Source: Siphonodentalium dalli (lineage: Eukaryota; Mollusca; Scaphopoda; Gadilida; Siphonodentaliidae). Taken from it: a DNA stretch of 64,000 nt. This document shows positions 25,201 to 37,492 of the stretch, one piece after another. The stretch covers positions 105,924,278 to 105,988,277 of the forward strand of contig CP136069.1 in NCBI GenBank assembly GCA_032622095.1. Reading direction: 5' to 3'. The position numbers and the translations under genes are program-made. Numbering within the stretch: position 1 is the first letter of the stretch; each line of letters starts with the position of its first letter. Under the pieces are notes generated by a model. It had not been told where the DNA came from and searched no databases. It was given only the letters and a program-made list of their open reading frames with translations.

Positions 25201-25826
25201 TCAGCTTCATATGAGTGGAAGGTGAAGCTGTCCAGATTTATGCTTTCGCATTTGCAGCAAATCCAAGAGATGCTCTTTCTGTGCAGGTTGCTGTATTCTT
25301 CTGCTGACATCTCAAGGCATGATTGATGGTACCAAATGCTGCATTCGTCACAACAGACTCCTTGTTGGTTCCACTTTACTAAACATTGGCAGTATCCACA
25401 TGGGAACTTCTCTTCGAGCCCTGGTCCGGTGTTTGACTCTATGTCGCCTGCAAGCATCAATGTCAGGAGGAAGATGGTTTTAGATGGGTTCGTGTTATCT
25501 GGCCATGTGATCGGACCTCTTCGTGCTGTTGATAGTCGAGGGTTTGTTAGAGTATGTGCCAGCTGCTGGTGGTACCACGTCTTCTGGTTGTCTGAGTTGA
25601 GGTACGTAGTTATGGATGTTAAGATGAACATTTGTAGTATCAATCTGTATGCCAGATCTGTGTTTTTAGTTCTCGGTCTCATTCGGCGTAGCTTGGTATC
25701 AAGTCCATGCTGTCTGAATGATCGCGAGAACTTGTTGGGTGGCATTTTATCTTTGTCGCTGCCCAGTGGCAGTAGGTGGGTTTTGAAAAGACAGTTTTTC
25801 TCAGAGTAGCTTGGTGACAAGTCCAT
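22295..25826 (-). pseudogene. LINE A copy 2 ORF2: PHD, endonuclease, RT
   Basis: It has the same 587-residue N-terminal frame (25826-24063), RT frames at 24000-23293 and 23323-22832, and C-terminal frame 22831-22295, broken at the positions corresponding to copy 1. Distinguishing changes are MPPNKFS for MPPKKFS and IIYEDFN for IICEDFN. Shared lesions show that both descend from one already dead element. Confidence 0.85.
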
Positions 25827-25947
25827 GCTGTCTGAGTGGTTGTCAATTGTGTATACTATAGAGTTATTTGTTATTGTTATGTTAATACTGACCTGTATAC
25901 CATACAGGCAGGTGTTAACAGTTGGAATGTTAATACTGACCTGGGGG

Positions 25948-26666
25948 TTAGAGTTCCCAGCAGTCCTTCTCGCTTTGGTCTGCTATACGGCGAAGCCAGG
26001 TTTTTGCTAACAGCTTGTCGGGGTGGATGCCGTCTGTGTACAACGAGAAGTTGTAATAATGGCGAGATACCTTCTTTCTTTTGACGCTTGATCGGACGTA
26101 TAGGTCGTTGGAGAATTTAGGAGAATATGTCCTGTTTGAAGTGTTTATCTTCCTTATCTCTTGATTTAGTGTCTTTAGTAGTTGTTGTCGTCTTCATCAA
26201 ACCATTCTGGGTGATTGTGGCCTCTTGAATTGTTGAATAGCTTTATGGAGTAAGCTGGGATCTCCAATATGGTTATTCTTCACTCTGTGAAGCTATCGAT
26301 GAGATTTTGGATTTTGGATAGCTTCTCTAGTACCTCTGGTATTAAGAGTTCAGCGTTCGGGTGTAACTCGATGAACTTTCCCTTCTTGTCGGTGAGATCA
26401 CAAGTTCCTAACCAGATGTAAAACCATACCCTGCCGTTGTAGTGATTTGCTATGGTTTTCAGATGAGTTTCCAGCCACAGGATTGTGTGGTCGGTTCTGT
26501 AGCCTGGAGTAGATTTCCAAACAATCGATTTTTCCGTCGATGATGATATCTGATTTTGTAGGTAGTTTCCTTTACTGTCAGATATGATATATGCTTTCCT
26601 TGTTTGTAGTCTCCTATTTCTGGTGTGCTGGCTTTTGATAAACCTCTTAAGTTTCTGTTCAGACAT
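25948..26666 (-). pseudogene. LINE A copy 2 ORF1, SGNH-like, doubly broken
   Basis: It is identical in plan to 17733-17005: residues 1-128, the in-frame TGA, then the block V DGIHP region. A further 10-bp deletion near 26182 (GAGGTGAGTA in copy 1 is missing) shifts the frame, so the second half no longer reads through from the start of that segment. Confidence 0.75.
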
Positions 26667-26953
26667 TTACGCAAGAGCAATTCGAATGTTTATACTGACA
26701 ACAAGATGGCGGCGCCCGTGGAAAAATACGGATCAGCCCACTTACCTGTTTACACTCATAAAATACATTATAAATACACAATTTAACAATATAAAAGTTC
26801 TAAAACAAATGATTTATGATAAATCATCAGTATGTTGTTTCAGGTTTGATGATCCACGATGAGTTGATGGTGTAATTTGCGATATTTTATCAATTTTTGG
26901 ACGAGAAAATAATTGCGTTGTAGAAAATAATTGCGCAGAATCAATAATATTAA

Positions 26954-27507
26954 GGCCGTGGCTAAAGAACGGTATACCGCTCTTTAGTACCAAACGCTAA
27001 AGAGTGGTATAACACGCTTTAGCTATATGGGCCTGATACGCTAATTAACGGTATACCGCTCTTTAGCGTTTGGTGCTAAAGAACGGTATACTGCTCTTTA
27101 GTGACAAACGATAAAGAGCGGTATACCATGCTTTAGCTATATGGGCCTGATACGCTAACGAACGGTATACCACTCTTTAGCGTTTGGTGCTAAAGAGTGG
27201 TATAGGCCTACTGCTCTTTAGCCCTCGGTGCTAAAGAGCGGTCCAGGTTGGACGAGCGGCACGTGCGTTGCCAAGATATTTTGCGCATTGCGCCAACACA
27301 TAACGTTATAATCCGTATCGCTCTTTAGCTCTCATCGCTAAAGAGTGGTGTGCCGTTCTTTAGCCGCCAGTGCTAAAGAGCTGTCCATGTTGGATGAGCG
27401 GCACGTGCGTTGCCAAGATATTTTGCGCATTGCGTGTAACGTTATAATCCGTACCGCTCTGTAGCCCTCATCACTAAAGAGCGGTATACCGTTCTTTAGC
27501 CACTTCG
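26954..27507. mobile_element. Palindrome-rich MITE, copy 2
   Basis: This is the duplicate of 18021-18564 and is 10 bp longer, because GGTTGGACGAGCGGCACGTG replaces a shorter GTTGCG run near 27245. Copy 2 therefore keeps two versions of the GACGAGCGGCACGTGCGTTG-type spacer, where copy 1 has one. Confidence 0.75.
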
Positions 27508-27782
27508 TAATATTAAGCTAATTCTTTTAGCTGCACCATTACATCTGAAATTGCTCGATGTCGTTAGACTAGGTTAATGTATGTTTTATATGCTTGTTCC
27601 CGTTCATTATCTGCACATTTTTTTAATCGGCACGGAAATCTACCTACTAACTTATTTGAACGCACAATATAATTTGGATAGTTAAATCATACATCTTATC
27701 ACTGGAAAAATATGCTCTAAATCTGTTGGCAGGGCTATTTCAATATACAACATCATATGTATTCAAAGTTTCTAATATATAA

Positions 27783-30243
27783 ATTATACCACAAATTATC
27801 ATACAAAAAATATGTTTTCAAGATGGCATCCAATATGGCTATTCAGAAATGTGAGCTTCAAAATATATCCTGATAAAATATACACATCATATATGTGATC
27901 ATATATCATACAAATGGATGTATTAGCGTTTTTAGCGTAATTCCTATGCTATCTCCATTACAAAAAATGGCTGCCAAAATGGCCATCGTTTACTTCAAGA
28001 TACAATGCTTAAAAACGTATTGCATTTTTACAAAGGCTCATATGTATCATTTAGGTTTATAGTTTGTATAGCATATGCCAAATTATCATACAATTTGTCA
28101 TCACAAAAAAACAATATATGTTTTCAAGATGGCGTCCAATATGGCTATTCAGAAATGTCAGCTTCAAAATATATCTTGATAAAATGTACACATTTGCTGT
28201 GATCATATATTGTTCAACTGAATGTATTAGCGTTTATAGCGTAATACCTATGATATCCCTACTATAAAATGGCTTCCAAAATAGCCACCATTACTCTAAA
28301 ATACAAAGCTTAAAATTACATGCATAATTTAGAAAGTTGATTTTGATTAGTTATACTACTTATATTTCTTCAAAGAGTTAATATTGCCTTATTCTTATCA
28401 CAGTTTTAAAACCAATCTACAAAAATGTTCATTGTGTATCATATAATGAGTTCGTGGTAGGCTATCTCATTGTACAACATATACGTATTTATATTTGTTT
28501 GTAATATCCGATGGAGTATTTCGTAAATAAAGTTGTCAAATACTATAATATAATATAAACTCTCAATATCAAAGTATTAAACAAACGAAAAAATAGTCTC
28601 AGAGCCGTCCCATGGGGTAGAATCCCTCTATTACATATATCATACACAATATGATTTTGTTTTAAACCGTGTTGTGTGGAACATAGACATTTTAATATCA
28701 TTTTAATCAAACGTTCTAAAACAAATTACTTAAACAATCTTTTCTTAAAAGCTGTTTAAAAAATTGTCTACCTAATTCTCAATAATTTTTTGCTAGGCTC
28801 GTAGTTTTATCATATGGAGCGTATCTTCGAAACGAAATTAGTAAGAACGTTTTTTTTTTTGGTAGTGGGAATGTGTCAGGGGTGAATTCTGCTATAATTC
28901 ACTTAATGCTATGTTTTCAAGATGGCGTCCAATATGGCTATTCTGAAATGTCAGCTTCAAAATATATCTTGATAAAATGTACACATTTGCTGTGATCATA
29001 TATTGTTCAACTGGATGTATTAGCGTTTATACCGTAATACCTATGCTATCTCCATTAGAAAAATGGCTGCCAAAATGGCCATCATTTACTTCAAGATACA
29101 GGGCTTAAAAATGTATTGCATTTTTACAAAGGCTCATATGTATCATTTAGGTTTGTAGTTTGTATAGTATATGCCAAATTATCATACAATTTGTCATCAC
29201 AAAAAAACAATATATGTTTTCAAGATGGCGTCCAATATGGCTATTCAGAAATGTCAGCTTCAAAATATATCTTAATAAAATGTATACATTTGCTGTGATC
29301 ATATATTGTTCAACTGAATGTATTAGCGTTTATAGCATAATACCTATGATATCCCTACTATAAAATGGCTTCCAAAATGGCCACCATTACTCTAAAATAC
29401 AAAGCTTAAAATTACATGCATAATTTAGAAAGTTGATTTTGATGAGTTATACTACTTATTTCTTCAAAGAGTTAATATTGCCTTATTCTTATCACAGTTT
29501 TAAAAACAATCTACAAAAATGTTCATTGTGTATCATATAATGAGTTCTTGGTAGGCTATCTGATTGTACAACATATACGTATTTATATTTGTTTGTAATA
29601 TCCGATGGAGTATTTCGTAAATAAAGTTGTCAAATGCTATAATATAATATAAACTCTCAATATCAAAGTATTAAACAAACGAAAAAATAGTCACAGAGCC
29701 GTCCTATGGGGTAGAATCCCTCTATTACATATCTCATACACAATATGATTTTGTTTTAAACCGAGTTGTGTGGAACATAGACATTATAATATCATTTTAA
29801 TCAACTGTTCTAAAACAAATTACTTAAACAATCTTTTCTTAAAAGCTGTTTAAAAAATTGTCTACCTAATTCTCAATTATTTTTTGCTAGGTTCGTAGTT
29901 TTATCATATGGAGCGTAGGTTCGAAACGAAATTAGTAAGAACGTTTTTTCTTTTTTGGTAGTGGGAATGTGTCAGGGGTAAATTATGATATAATTCACTT
30001 AATGCTATGTTTTCAAGATGGCGTCCAATATGGCAATTGAGAACTGTGAGCTTCAAAATATATCTGATAAATTGTATTCCTTAGTTAATATGATCACATA
30101 ATTATGTGCTTGGCTGTCTTCGCGTTGATAACGTATTAGCAACGCTGACGCCATTATAAAATGGCCAACATTTACTTCAAAATATACAGCTTCAGAGAAA
30201 TGTTCGGTATTTTACAAAATAAAACCGAGTGATATTTTGTCTA
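27783..30243. repeat. 1.1-kb macrorepeat, copy 2
   Basis: This is the tandem-duplicated equivalent of 18840-21300, with the same five CAAGATGGC positions shifted by about 8.94 kb. Only scattered substitutions are visible. Confidence 0.7.
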
Positions 30244-30478
30244 TCTTCTCGAAATGTATGAACAAAACAAGAGATTATATACATTATAAACAACTGAAAT
30301 GTAGTCAGAAAGACTCAGTTGATGACCACTATACACAAAAATAAATTTGATTACTGCCAACACAGTGTCAGAATTGAAAAATAAATAGTAAATATGTATC
30401 ATATAGTGCATACATATCATAAACACTATAATGTCGCATTGAATATTCATTTTATTTATTTATATTATGCCGACTAAC

Positions 30479-30598
30479 AGTAGTAGTATAAAGTAGAGGG
30501 AATAGTTAATTGATATATATAAGGGTGGTTGGGCAATTCAGCAGAAACCCCCCCTTATATATATCAATTAACTATTCCCTCTACTTTATACTACTACT
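30479..30598. mobile_element. 120-bp hairpin sharing the termini of G
   Basis: AGTAGTAGTATAAAGTAGAGGGAATAG...ATATATATAAGGG folds onto its reverse complement around a short GTTGGGCAATTCAGCAG loop. Its ends match the ends of G (AGTAGTATAAAGTAGAGGC, then ATATATAA, then GTGG) except for one extra AGT triplet. The pairing extends into flanking TAAC/GTTA. It looks like a miniature derivative of the G family. No target duplication can be read, because it sits at the junction between tandem copy 2 and the right arm. Confidence 0.75.
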
Positions 30599-31631
30599 GT
30601 TATCCATTTTTTGTAATGGAGATAGCATAGGAATTACGCTAAAAACGCTAATACATCCATTTGTATGATATATGATCACAGCAAATGTGTACATTTTATC
30701 AGGATATATTTTGAAGCTCACATTTCTGAATAGCCATATTGGATGCCATCTTGAAAACATATTTTTTGTATGATAATTTGTGGTATAATTTATATATTAG
30801 AAACTTTGAATACATATGATGTTGTATATTGAAATAGCCCTGCCAACAGATTTAGAGCATATTTTTCCAGTGATAAGATGTATGATTTAACTATCCAAAT
30901 TATATTGTGAGTTCAAATAAGTTAGTAGGTAGATTTTCGTGCCGATTTAAAAAATGTGCAGATAATGAACGGGAACATGCATATAAAACATACATTAACC
31001 TAGTCTAACGACATCGAGCAATTTCAGATGTAATGGTGCAGCTAACAGAATTAGCTTAATATTATTGTTTGATTGATTCTGCGAGATAATTGCATACTAT
31101 TGATAGGCATAGCATTGAAAGTACAAAATGGTCGCGTGCACATATGCATTTTATATTTGCTTTCATCGTATAAATCTGTACATAAATGCGTGATAAATAA
31201 TTATTCTAAATTATCAACTCTCAATAGGTCGCCTACTAATGAGATTTATGCGTGTGTGCAGATGTCAACACAGGCGTCATGTTGTATAAATAGGTAAATT
31301 AATCAGATATATAATGGCCATTCACTGCTTGTTGAAACTTAACGCCTGACACTTCACCTTGCATCAATTGTAAGTTTAATAACGAACGACCGGGAACTGT
31401 TTCTGTCCGAGCATATTTACATCTGATGCTAAATTGCGTACGGATTCACCAGCATTTGTTTTTCTAAACCGTGTTGCATTATGATTAAGGGAGAATTATT
31501 TGCCATAATCAGGTAAGTGTTATATTTATGGTATGTAAACAAAACTGTTATAGTATTTTTTTTTTTTTAAATAAAACAATTTTTGAATTGGAATGTTAAT
31601 TTGTAGAAATTAGAGCGCATTTGCTAGATAA

Positions 31632-32631
31632 TTAGGGGATAACAGTGTGATGTTTTGTGATTTCGGAAAGGTACATGGCGAATATACTGTGGCAAATTTA
31701 GTTAATGGGCGACGGCGGAGCCGGAGCCCATTAACGGGTATTTGCCACAGTATATTCGCCATGTACCTTTCCGAAATCACAAAACACCACACTGTTATCC
31801 CCATTCTAATGCTCTTCGAACTTTAAAACGTTATTTAGACAAACAAATGCCTCGTAATTATCAACGAAATGTGCGGCCATAGAAAACACTCAACCAATTC
31901 ACGACTTTTTATTTTAAATTTAATTCGCTAGATAAAATATAGTCCCTCAATTACCATCGCTCTTATCGTTAAAAATGCTGATAAACATGAAAAATTGCCA
32001 CTTCAAATAGAAATAAAGTTTCTGCATGTACCTGATGTCTTTTTCAGATGTTTACCACTTTCAAACTGAAGTTTTGATTTTATCGCGAACTTGAAGTTGA
32101 ACTTGAAGTTGAATTGAAACAATGGGAAATTGTTTACTCAATGCGTTGTATTTCACACCGTGTCTCGCGGTTTCATGTCAAGAAATTTGGTCAAAATGAT
32201 ATCGAGACACTGACATTGGTGGAATATAACGGTGTGGTGTTTTGTATTTTCTGAAAGTACATGTATACAGGGCGAATGTACTGACTGTCAATTTTCGACA
32301 AAAGAGGCATCGCTGGTTTGTTTATATAGCAACGAGCTAGTAACGGAAGTCAGTAGCAAGGGCGCCAACTCTATAATCTACTCCGTAACGTCGCCGGCGT
32401 GTATTGCGTAAGGGTGACGTCATGGAGTGAAACGGAACAGTGAGCGGTGCTGCACTGCTGGATTGGGCATGCATGTCCGAGATTAGGAATTCAGCTAACG
32501 GCAATATTGGCGCGTATGAATATCTAACATTGAAGCGGTGAACCGGACTATACATTGCGACAGGTTATTGAATGAATAACCCCCCGCAAATATGTGGTGT
32601 TTCCGGGGGTATATTGGCCTAAGTGCATTAG
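31632..32631. mobile_element. ~1-kb insertion in G right arm
   Basis: The uninterrupted version at 21680-21705 (inverse: GCTAGATAAATGTTAATATA) shows that this kilobase was inserted. It starts with a long hairpin (31635-31802), and a diverged single copy of the hairpin arm (GGTGTGGTGTTTTGT, then AAAGTACATG) recurs near 32230. No ORF with recognisable motifs and no clear target duplication are seen. Confidence 0.65.
31635..31802. repeat. 168-bp near-perfect hairpin
   Basis: GGGGATAACAGTGTGATGTT to GGCAAATTTAGTTAATGGGC pairs with the reverse complement ending AACACCACACTGTTATCCCC. The loop is only the GC-rich GACGGCGGAGCCGGAG. The arms are about 75 bp with few mismatches, forming a foldback/MITE-like unit. 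Confidence 0.75.
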
Positions 32632-33411
32632 AAATGTTAATATACTGTTACGATATGCTTAGCCACAACGTGTAGACAAATAAGATTTTACATAAAAAAA
32701 ATTGTAAAACTATGATTATTATTTTCAGTTTGCATGTTTAAAGATAACGAATTGCAACAATGTTAGTTTGGATACTGTAATAGACTATCTAAACAATTGT
32801 GTGTATCCGTTTTTTATAATTAAGAGTTGCATACAAACAGATAACAAACGCTCTTTAACGATAATTTTTCAACCATATTTAAGTTAAATTATTAGCGCCC
32901 TTTTAAGAATTATGATGTGAAGAAGACCTATTTATTAACAATTCTGAGGTAAAATTATTACAATTTTTTTTTGCTGTGATATTGAAACACTTTTGGTATT
33001 GAAATTATAAAATGAAATCTTAGTGCCCTTTGAAGACATCTTGTTTATAAATAGTGTAAGATATATAAAATATTAAAATAAATCTTATTGCCATTTTAAG
33101 ACATCTGGGTTGAACATAGTGTACTATATGCAAATAAGAAAATAAATGTTTCGCTCCGATTAATATACAAACCTGATATAATTTATTGTTTTAAATTACA
33201 TAGAACATATGTTGAACAAGATAATAATTAATTAAAAGTTATCTGAAATCATAATATAATAAACTTATCTGACGATTGAATCCATGCTTTGATTTCCTAT
33301 TTTAGCTGGCTTATATAGGCTATATTGGAATGTTTACCGTAACATACCTACAGCTGCAAATATGCAAATTTGACAGGTGTAGTATAAATTATTCGTTTTG
33401 TACGGTCATAG

Positions 33412-33857
33412 ATACGCCTCGTTAACGTTATTTTGAAATGTGAGCTACGATGAGGTGGAGATTAATCGCCTTGTACAGAGATGTGTGTAAGGCTTGAATG
33501 ACATTAATCATATGTACTATGTGACGACAATTACATTGACATTGAGGTATTATGCGACGAATACACGAGCATTTTTTGTTGACTTCATTTTTTGTGACTA
33601 TAGATAGATTGAGTAAATTAATGTGTTACTGTATATAGAGCTCGACATGAATTCTTGACGAATGAGAGTAGTTTATTCTACTTGGGTAGAATGACATCAT
33701 TTGTTGGGACTAAAGATAGAATGACTTTCTTTATATAAACAGATGATTCGCATAGGTGAAATTGAGAGAGTATTATACTTCGATTGATTATCTGTTCTTT
33801 AATGAGTAAGTAGCTTTTGCTATGCAAAACAGAGGTGGACATGAATTCTCGACGAAG
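33412..33857. repeat. ~446-bp insertion with duplicated neighbour sequence
   Basis: The left arm (12027-12045) reads straight through this point. The extra segment ends with a diverged copy (about 33686-33810) of the adjacent 33922-34050 sequence: GAATGACATCATTTG, GGGACTAAAGATAGAATG, ATATAAACAGA and GAAATTGAGAGAG. It may be an older tandem unit lost from the left arm or a local duplication. Confidence 0.5.
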
Positions 33858-36138
33858 ACATCATCCTATTTTGTGAGTATAGTGCTATATGTTGGTATAT
33901 TATTCGACTTAAAGAAAGATGGCTCGAATGACATCATTTGCTTGGGACTAAAGATAGAATGTTTTTTCCTTATATAAACAGACACATTCGCATAGGTAAA
34001 ATTGAGAGAGAATTGTACTTCGATGGATCTGTTATTTAGTAGGTAAGTAACTCTTGTTATGTTAAAACAAAACATTTATTTAACGTTGGTTGTGCGACTT
34101 TTGATGTTTAATAAGATTTGGAATATCATTTTTTTTGCGTTAACAGTCAACAATGTTTAAAAAAAAATAATTTGCAAATAAATGGATTAAAGTTTTATTT
34201 AATTTTCATATTTTTTATTGACATATAAAGTTTGTGCTTGAATTTTTTTGACTATGATTATAAATAATTTTTTTTTTTTTTTATTAAAGACAAAACATTT
34301 ATGGTGTTTTACGATTATTGTGGCAATGAAAAAGGACTTTTGATAATTGCGAGCGAAACAGATAAAGATTTTTTTGTTGTTAAATTGTTTCCGTTAACAT
34401 TGAAATTGTTTTTTTTTAAATTTGGCTTTCAATTGAGATATTTGATTTTCATATTTTGATTGATTTTGAAGCATTATAACATATAACTTCAATTTTGTTG
34501 ACGAAAAAGTAACTTAAATTATGTTTTAATTGCTTTATCGTGCTTTTTTATTTTTTTGAAATATTGAATTTGTGTTGGAAATGAAATACGTTGTCTTCAT
34601 ATAAACCGAAAATACTCCCGTCATTCATAATCATTAAAGGAACCGATAATGGTTATACATTTCGATTTCTATCACTATGAAATGGTGTTTTTGAAATGTG
34701 TTGCCTACTAATCTACAGAATAACGTTCCTAAAAAAAAATTCAATGTGTTTAGACCTGTGGTTTTTACATACATAGGTTTATTCGCTAACGAATATATCA
34801 TTGTATGATTCATTAACATATATCAATCGTTTAACATCTATATTGAACTTAATAAAACAGATTATTCAATTCACAGGGGAGCTAACTCTGTTTTTTATAT
34901 TCCAATTAATATTTGTAGATTTAGTTTACAACTCTGATATTTTTGATTAACCCAGAAATAGTTTGCATGAGTATAACCCATACCCTAGAGGTAGTAATTT
35001 TATGACCAACCTATAAATAATTAGTCTGACTTTAAATAATGATTAATTTTGACACTGTTACAATTCACAGGGGAGCTAACTCTGTTCTTTATATTCCAAT
35101 TAATATTTGTAGATTTACTCAGTATATTTTAGGAAATTTTTGAATAACCTAGAAATAGTTTGTTTGAGTATAACATATAGCCTAGAGGAAGTATTTTAAC
35201 ACCAACCTAGAAATAGTTAGTCTGACTTTAAATATTGATACATTTTTTGCCAGAAGATATTTCGACGGGAAGACCAGACTGTCCATATCTTAAAAAAAGA
35301 TTGATTTGATTATATTTTTTTTATATTTGTTTGTATACTAATATTTATGTATCATTTATATTCATTAAAGGAACTAAGTGTCGGGTTCCACATTTCGATT
35401 TCTACGTGACTCTGTAATATCGAGTTTTATGAGATCGAATCGTGTTTCCTACAAATCTACAATAATAAAGAAGAAAAGTTCTGCCGCTAACAAATGTTCC
35501 ATGTGTTTAGCCCTGTGGTTTTTACATGCACGGGGTTATTCACTAGGGAATAATTCATTTTAACATTTTCAATTTAACTAACAACTTTTGTATTATTTTA
35601 CTAACCTATCATAACTAACCTACTAACTATATGCCTAGAAATAGTTACATATCACTACATGTATTTAATCGGGCGTACTAAAATATTGACTATGCCTTCA
35701 AATAGTTACTAGCTAGCTTGACTATAACATCTGCCTAGAAATAGTTTGCTTGACTACACCATTTGAATTAGATATACATCATTACCTGACATAAAATAGG
35801 TCGTATTGTAGCTTGACTGTGCCTTAAAGTAGTTACTATTTAGTCTAACTATAACATCCTGAATGTAAAACACCTCATTTTTGATACACCTATATACATT
35901 AGTCGGTATTGTAACTTTTAACATTCGTTAAATAGTATTTACGAAATCCCGTGGGGGTGGGGATTATCATACGAGACTACACCTATTTAAATTAGTCGGT
36001 AATGTAACGTTTAACATTCGATAAATAGTATTTATGAAATCCCGTGGGGGTGGGGATTAGGGGATTCCAAATTATTTTCCATGTCCCCCCCCCCCCCACT
36101 TATATATAAAAGAGATATTGCCTCTACTTTATACTACT

Positions 36139-36144
36139 GACCAC
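36139..36144. repeat. 6-bp target duplication of element G (right)
   Basis: GACCAC abuts the right end of G and matches 4513-4518. Confidence 0.85.
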
Positions 36145-37492
36145 ACACGCAGAACGACACGCTACGGCGTATCAACGATTTGTTAATATCATGTTTAATT
36201 TACAGACTTTACGACTCGTTCCCACTTGAGTAGACCGTTACGCAACAATGAAACCGAATCATCTTATCGAATATACATATATCGTATAGCTACAAATTAT
36301 GCAATTATGGCTTTTTTAAGAGTCGTCAGATAATACTGTAACGATTCTATGTTAACCCTAAACATCCGTGATCAGAATGTATTATGTGTGGCACACGTGT
36401 GCTCTTTCTCATCTGGAGGTCGATGTGCCTCTTTATTGTGTCGGTGTAGTACATGTAGTCAGCTTACCAAGCTACAACACCATGGTTAAACAAAATAAAA
36501 CCAGACCATGCGGTTTTGATAAATAAACGTATCTTCCTCAGATGAAGCTATATATATCTCCCAGTTAAATGGTGATATCCACTATTCAAAACATAATTTC
36601 GCAATACGGAATGTTCCCTCAATGGGATAGCGAACATAGCTTGCTCTCACCCTGATAAATTTAATAGAAATTCCTACTCATTTCCGATTTTATCGTAAAT
36701 AGTAGTCACTTTTTGACGCAGTATATGCAACCTATATGATAACATAGTGAAGTCTTATGTCAATATTATGCCCACTAAATATGTGGTCCTAGGGCTAAAT
36801 TAGAAAAGTTATAGTGTAATTTACATGTGTACATAACAACCATGACAGTATAAACATGTTCCACAGTAAGTGTTTATTACCAATAGCAGTAAGTATGTTG
36901 TATATATATAGTATGCATATACCCACGTGGTAAATCGATAACATAAGGACCATTCTGTGTTCCTACATGTAACTGTTAGTTGCTTTGTGCCATTACTTTA
37001 AATGGTGTATTGGCAATCGCATTGTGTATACGTTACACCGCTCATGTCCAAATGCCAGCCACTCCGGCCCCATGCACCAAATTGTGTGCCACAAATGTGT
37101 GCCACACATAATACATTGTGATCAAATGTGTACGGATGTTTAGGGTTAACATAGAATCGTTACAATATTATCCGATGACTTTTAAAAAAGCCATAATTGC
37201 ATAATTTGTAGCTATACGATATGTGTATATTCGATAAGATGATTCGGTTTCATTGTCGCGTAACGGTCTACTCTAGTAGGAACGAGTCATAAAGTCTGTA
37301 AAATTTACATGATTATAACAAATCGTTGATACGCCGTAACGTTTCGTCCTGTGTGTGTGGTCTATATACAAACCCCATGCAAGCATGTTACTACTAAACG
37401 AATATCCGGTTAGCTGCATGCATACGAACGACATCATTCACGTGCGTGTGATCAAGGCATCGCGTTATCATTCATTCACCTTTTTGAGATCG
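36145..37492. mobile_element. Element X, remainder with intact right TIR
   Basis: Positions 36145 to about 36410 are the inner part of X's left inverted repeat, and about 37075-37492 the complete right repeat (about 415 bp). Shared text includes GGCGTATCAACGATTTGTTA, CCGAATCATCTTATCGAATA and TAGCTACAAATTATGCAATT. The core of about 660 bp has no recognisable gene. The right TIR preserves the unoccupied G target. Confidence 0.75.

Larger units (their letters stand above)
22232..26932 (-). mobile_element. CR1-like LINE 'A', copy 2
   Basis: This is the tandem duplicate of the LINE at 13289-17999, offset by about 8.94 kb, with the same gene order, boundaries and frameshifts. It is not an independent insertion: its flanks are the duplicated flanks. 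Confidence 0.85.
21559..30500. repeat. 8.9-kb tandem duplication, copy 2
   Basis: This is the second copy of the 12736-21558 block. Visible differences include a 10-bp deletion near 26182 (breaking the LINE ORF1), a K-to-N change near the LINE ORF2 start, and a C-to-Y change before the endonuclease EDFN motif. Every older lesion of the LINE is shared, so duplication followed decay. A collapsed-haplotype or assembly error cannot be excluded from sequence alone. Confidence 0.85.
4519..36138. mobile_element. 31.6-kb long-TIR element 'G' (Polinton-like ends)
   Basis: The ends are AGTAGTATAAAGTAGAGGC at the left and its reverse complement at the right, flanked by GACCAC on both sides. The arms are inverted copies of each other over several kb (4519-19027 versus 36138-30601), interrupted by independent insertions. 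No transposase, integrase, protein-primed polymerase, packaging ATPase, protease or capsid frame was recognised. All sizeable ORFs inside belong to nested LINEs. A 6-bp duplication, 5'-AG start, terminal triplet repeat and long TIRs are features described for Polinton/Maverick elements. Assigning G to that group is an inference from the ends alone. A giant non-autonomous derivative, or an unnamed TIR superfamily, are the alternatives. Confidence 0.7.
30601..36138. repeat. Right inverted arm of element G
   Basis: This is the reverse complement of the left arm from about 19027 back to 4519, very similar throughout. It lacks the LINE, the palindromic MITE and the 5.2-kb element, so it records their empty sites at about 31050-31095 and 35545-35555. 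It carries two extra segments of its own (about 31632-32631 and about 33412-33857). Confidence 0.8.

Noticed and set aside
31508-31516. Consensus splice donor CAGGTAAGT in the right arm
   Set aside because: The preceding frames are short and motif-free, and no acceptor or partner exon could be argued. A chance match is likely.
4519-36138. Autonomous Polinton/Maverick or other viral-type element
   Set aside because: Apart from the nested LINE ORFs, no frame with polymerase, integrase, ATPase, protease or capsid character was seen. Only the ends are suggestive.
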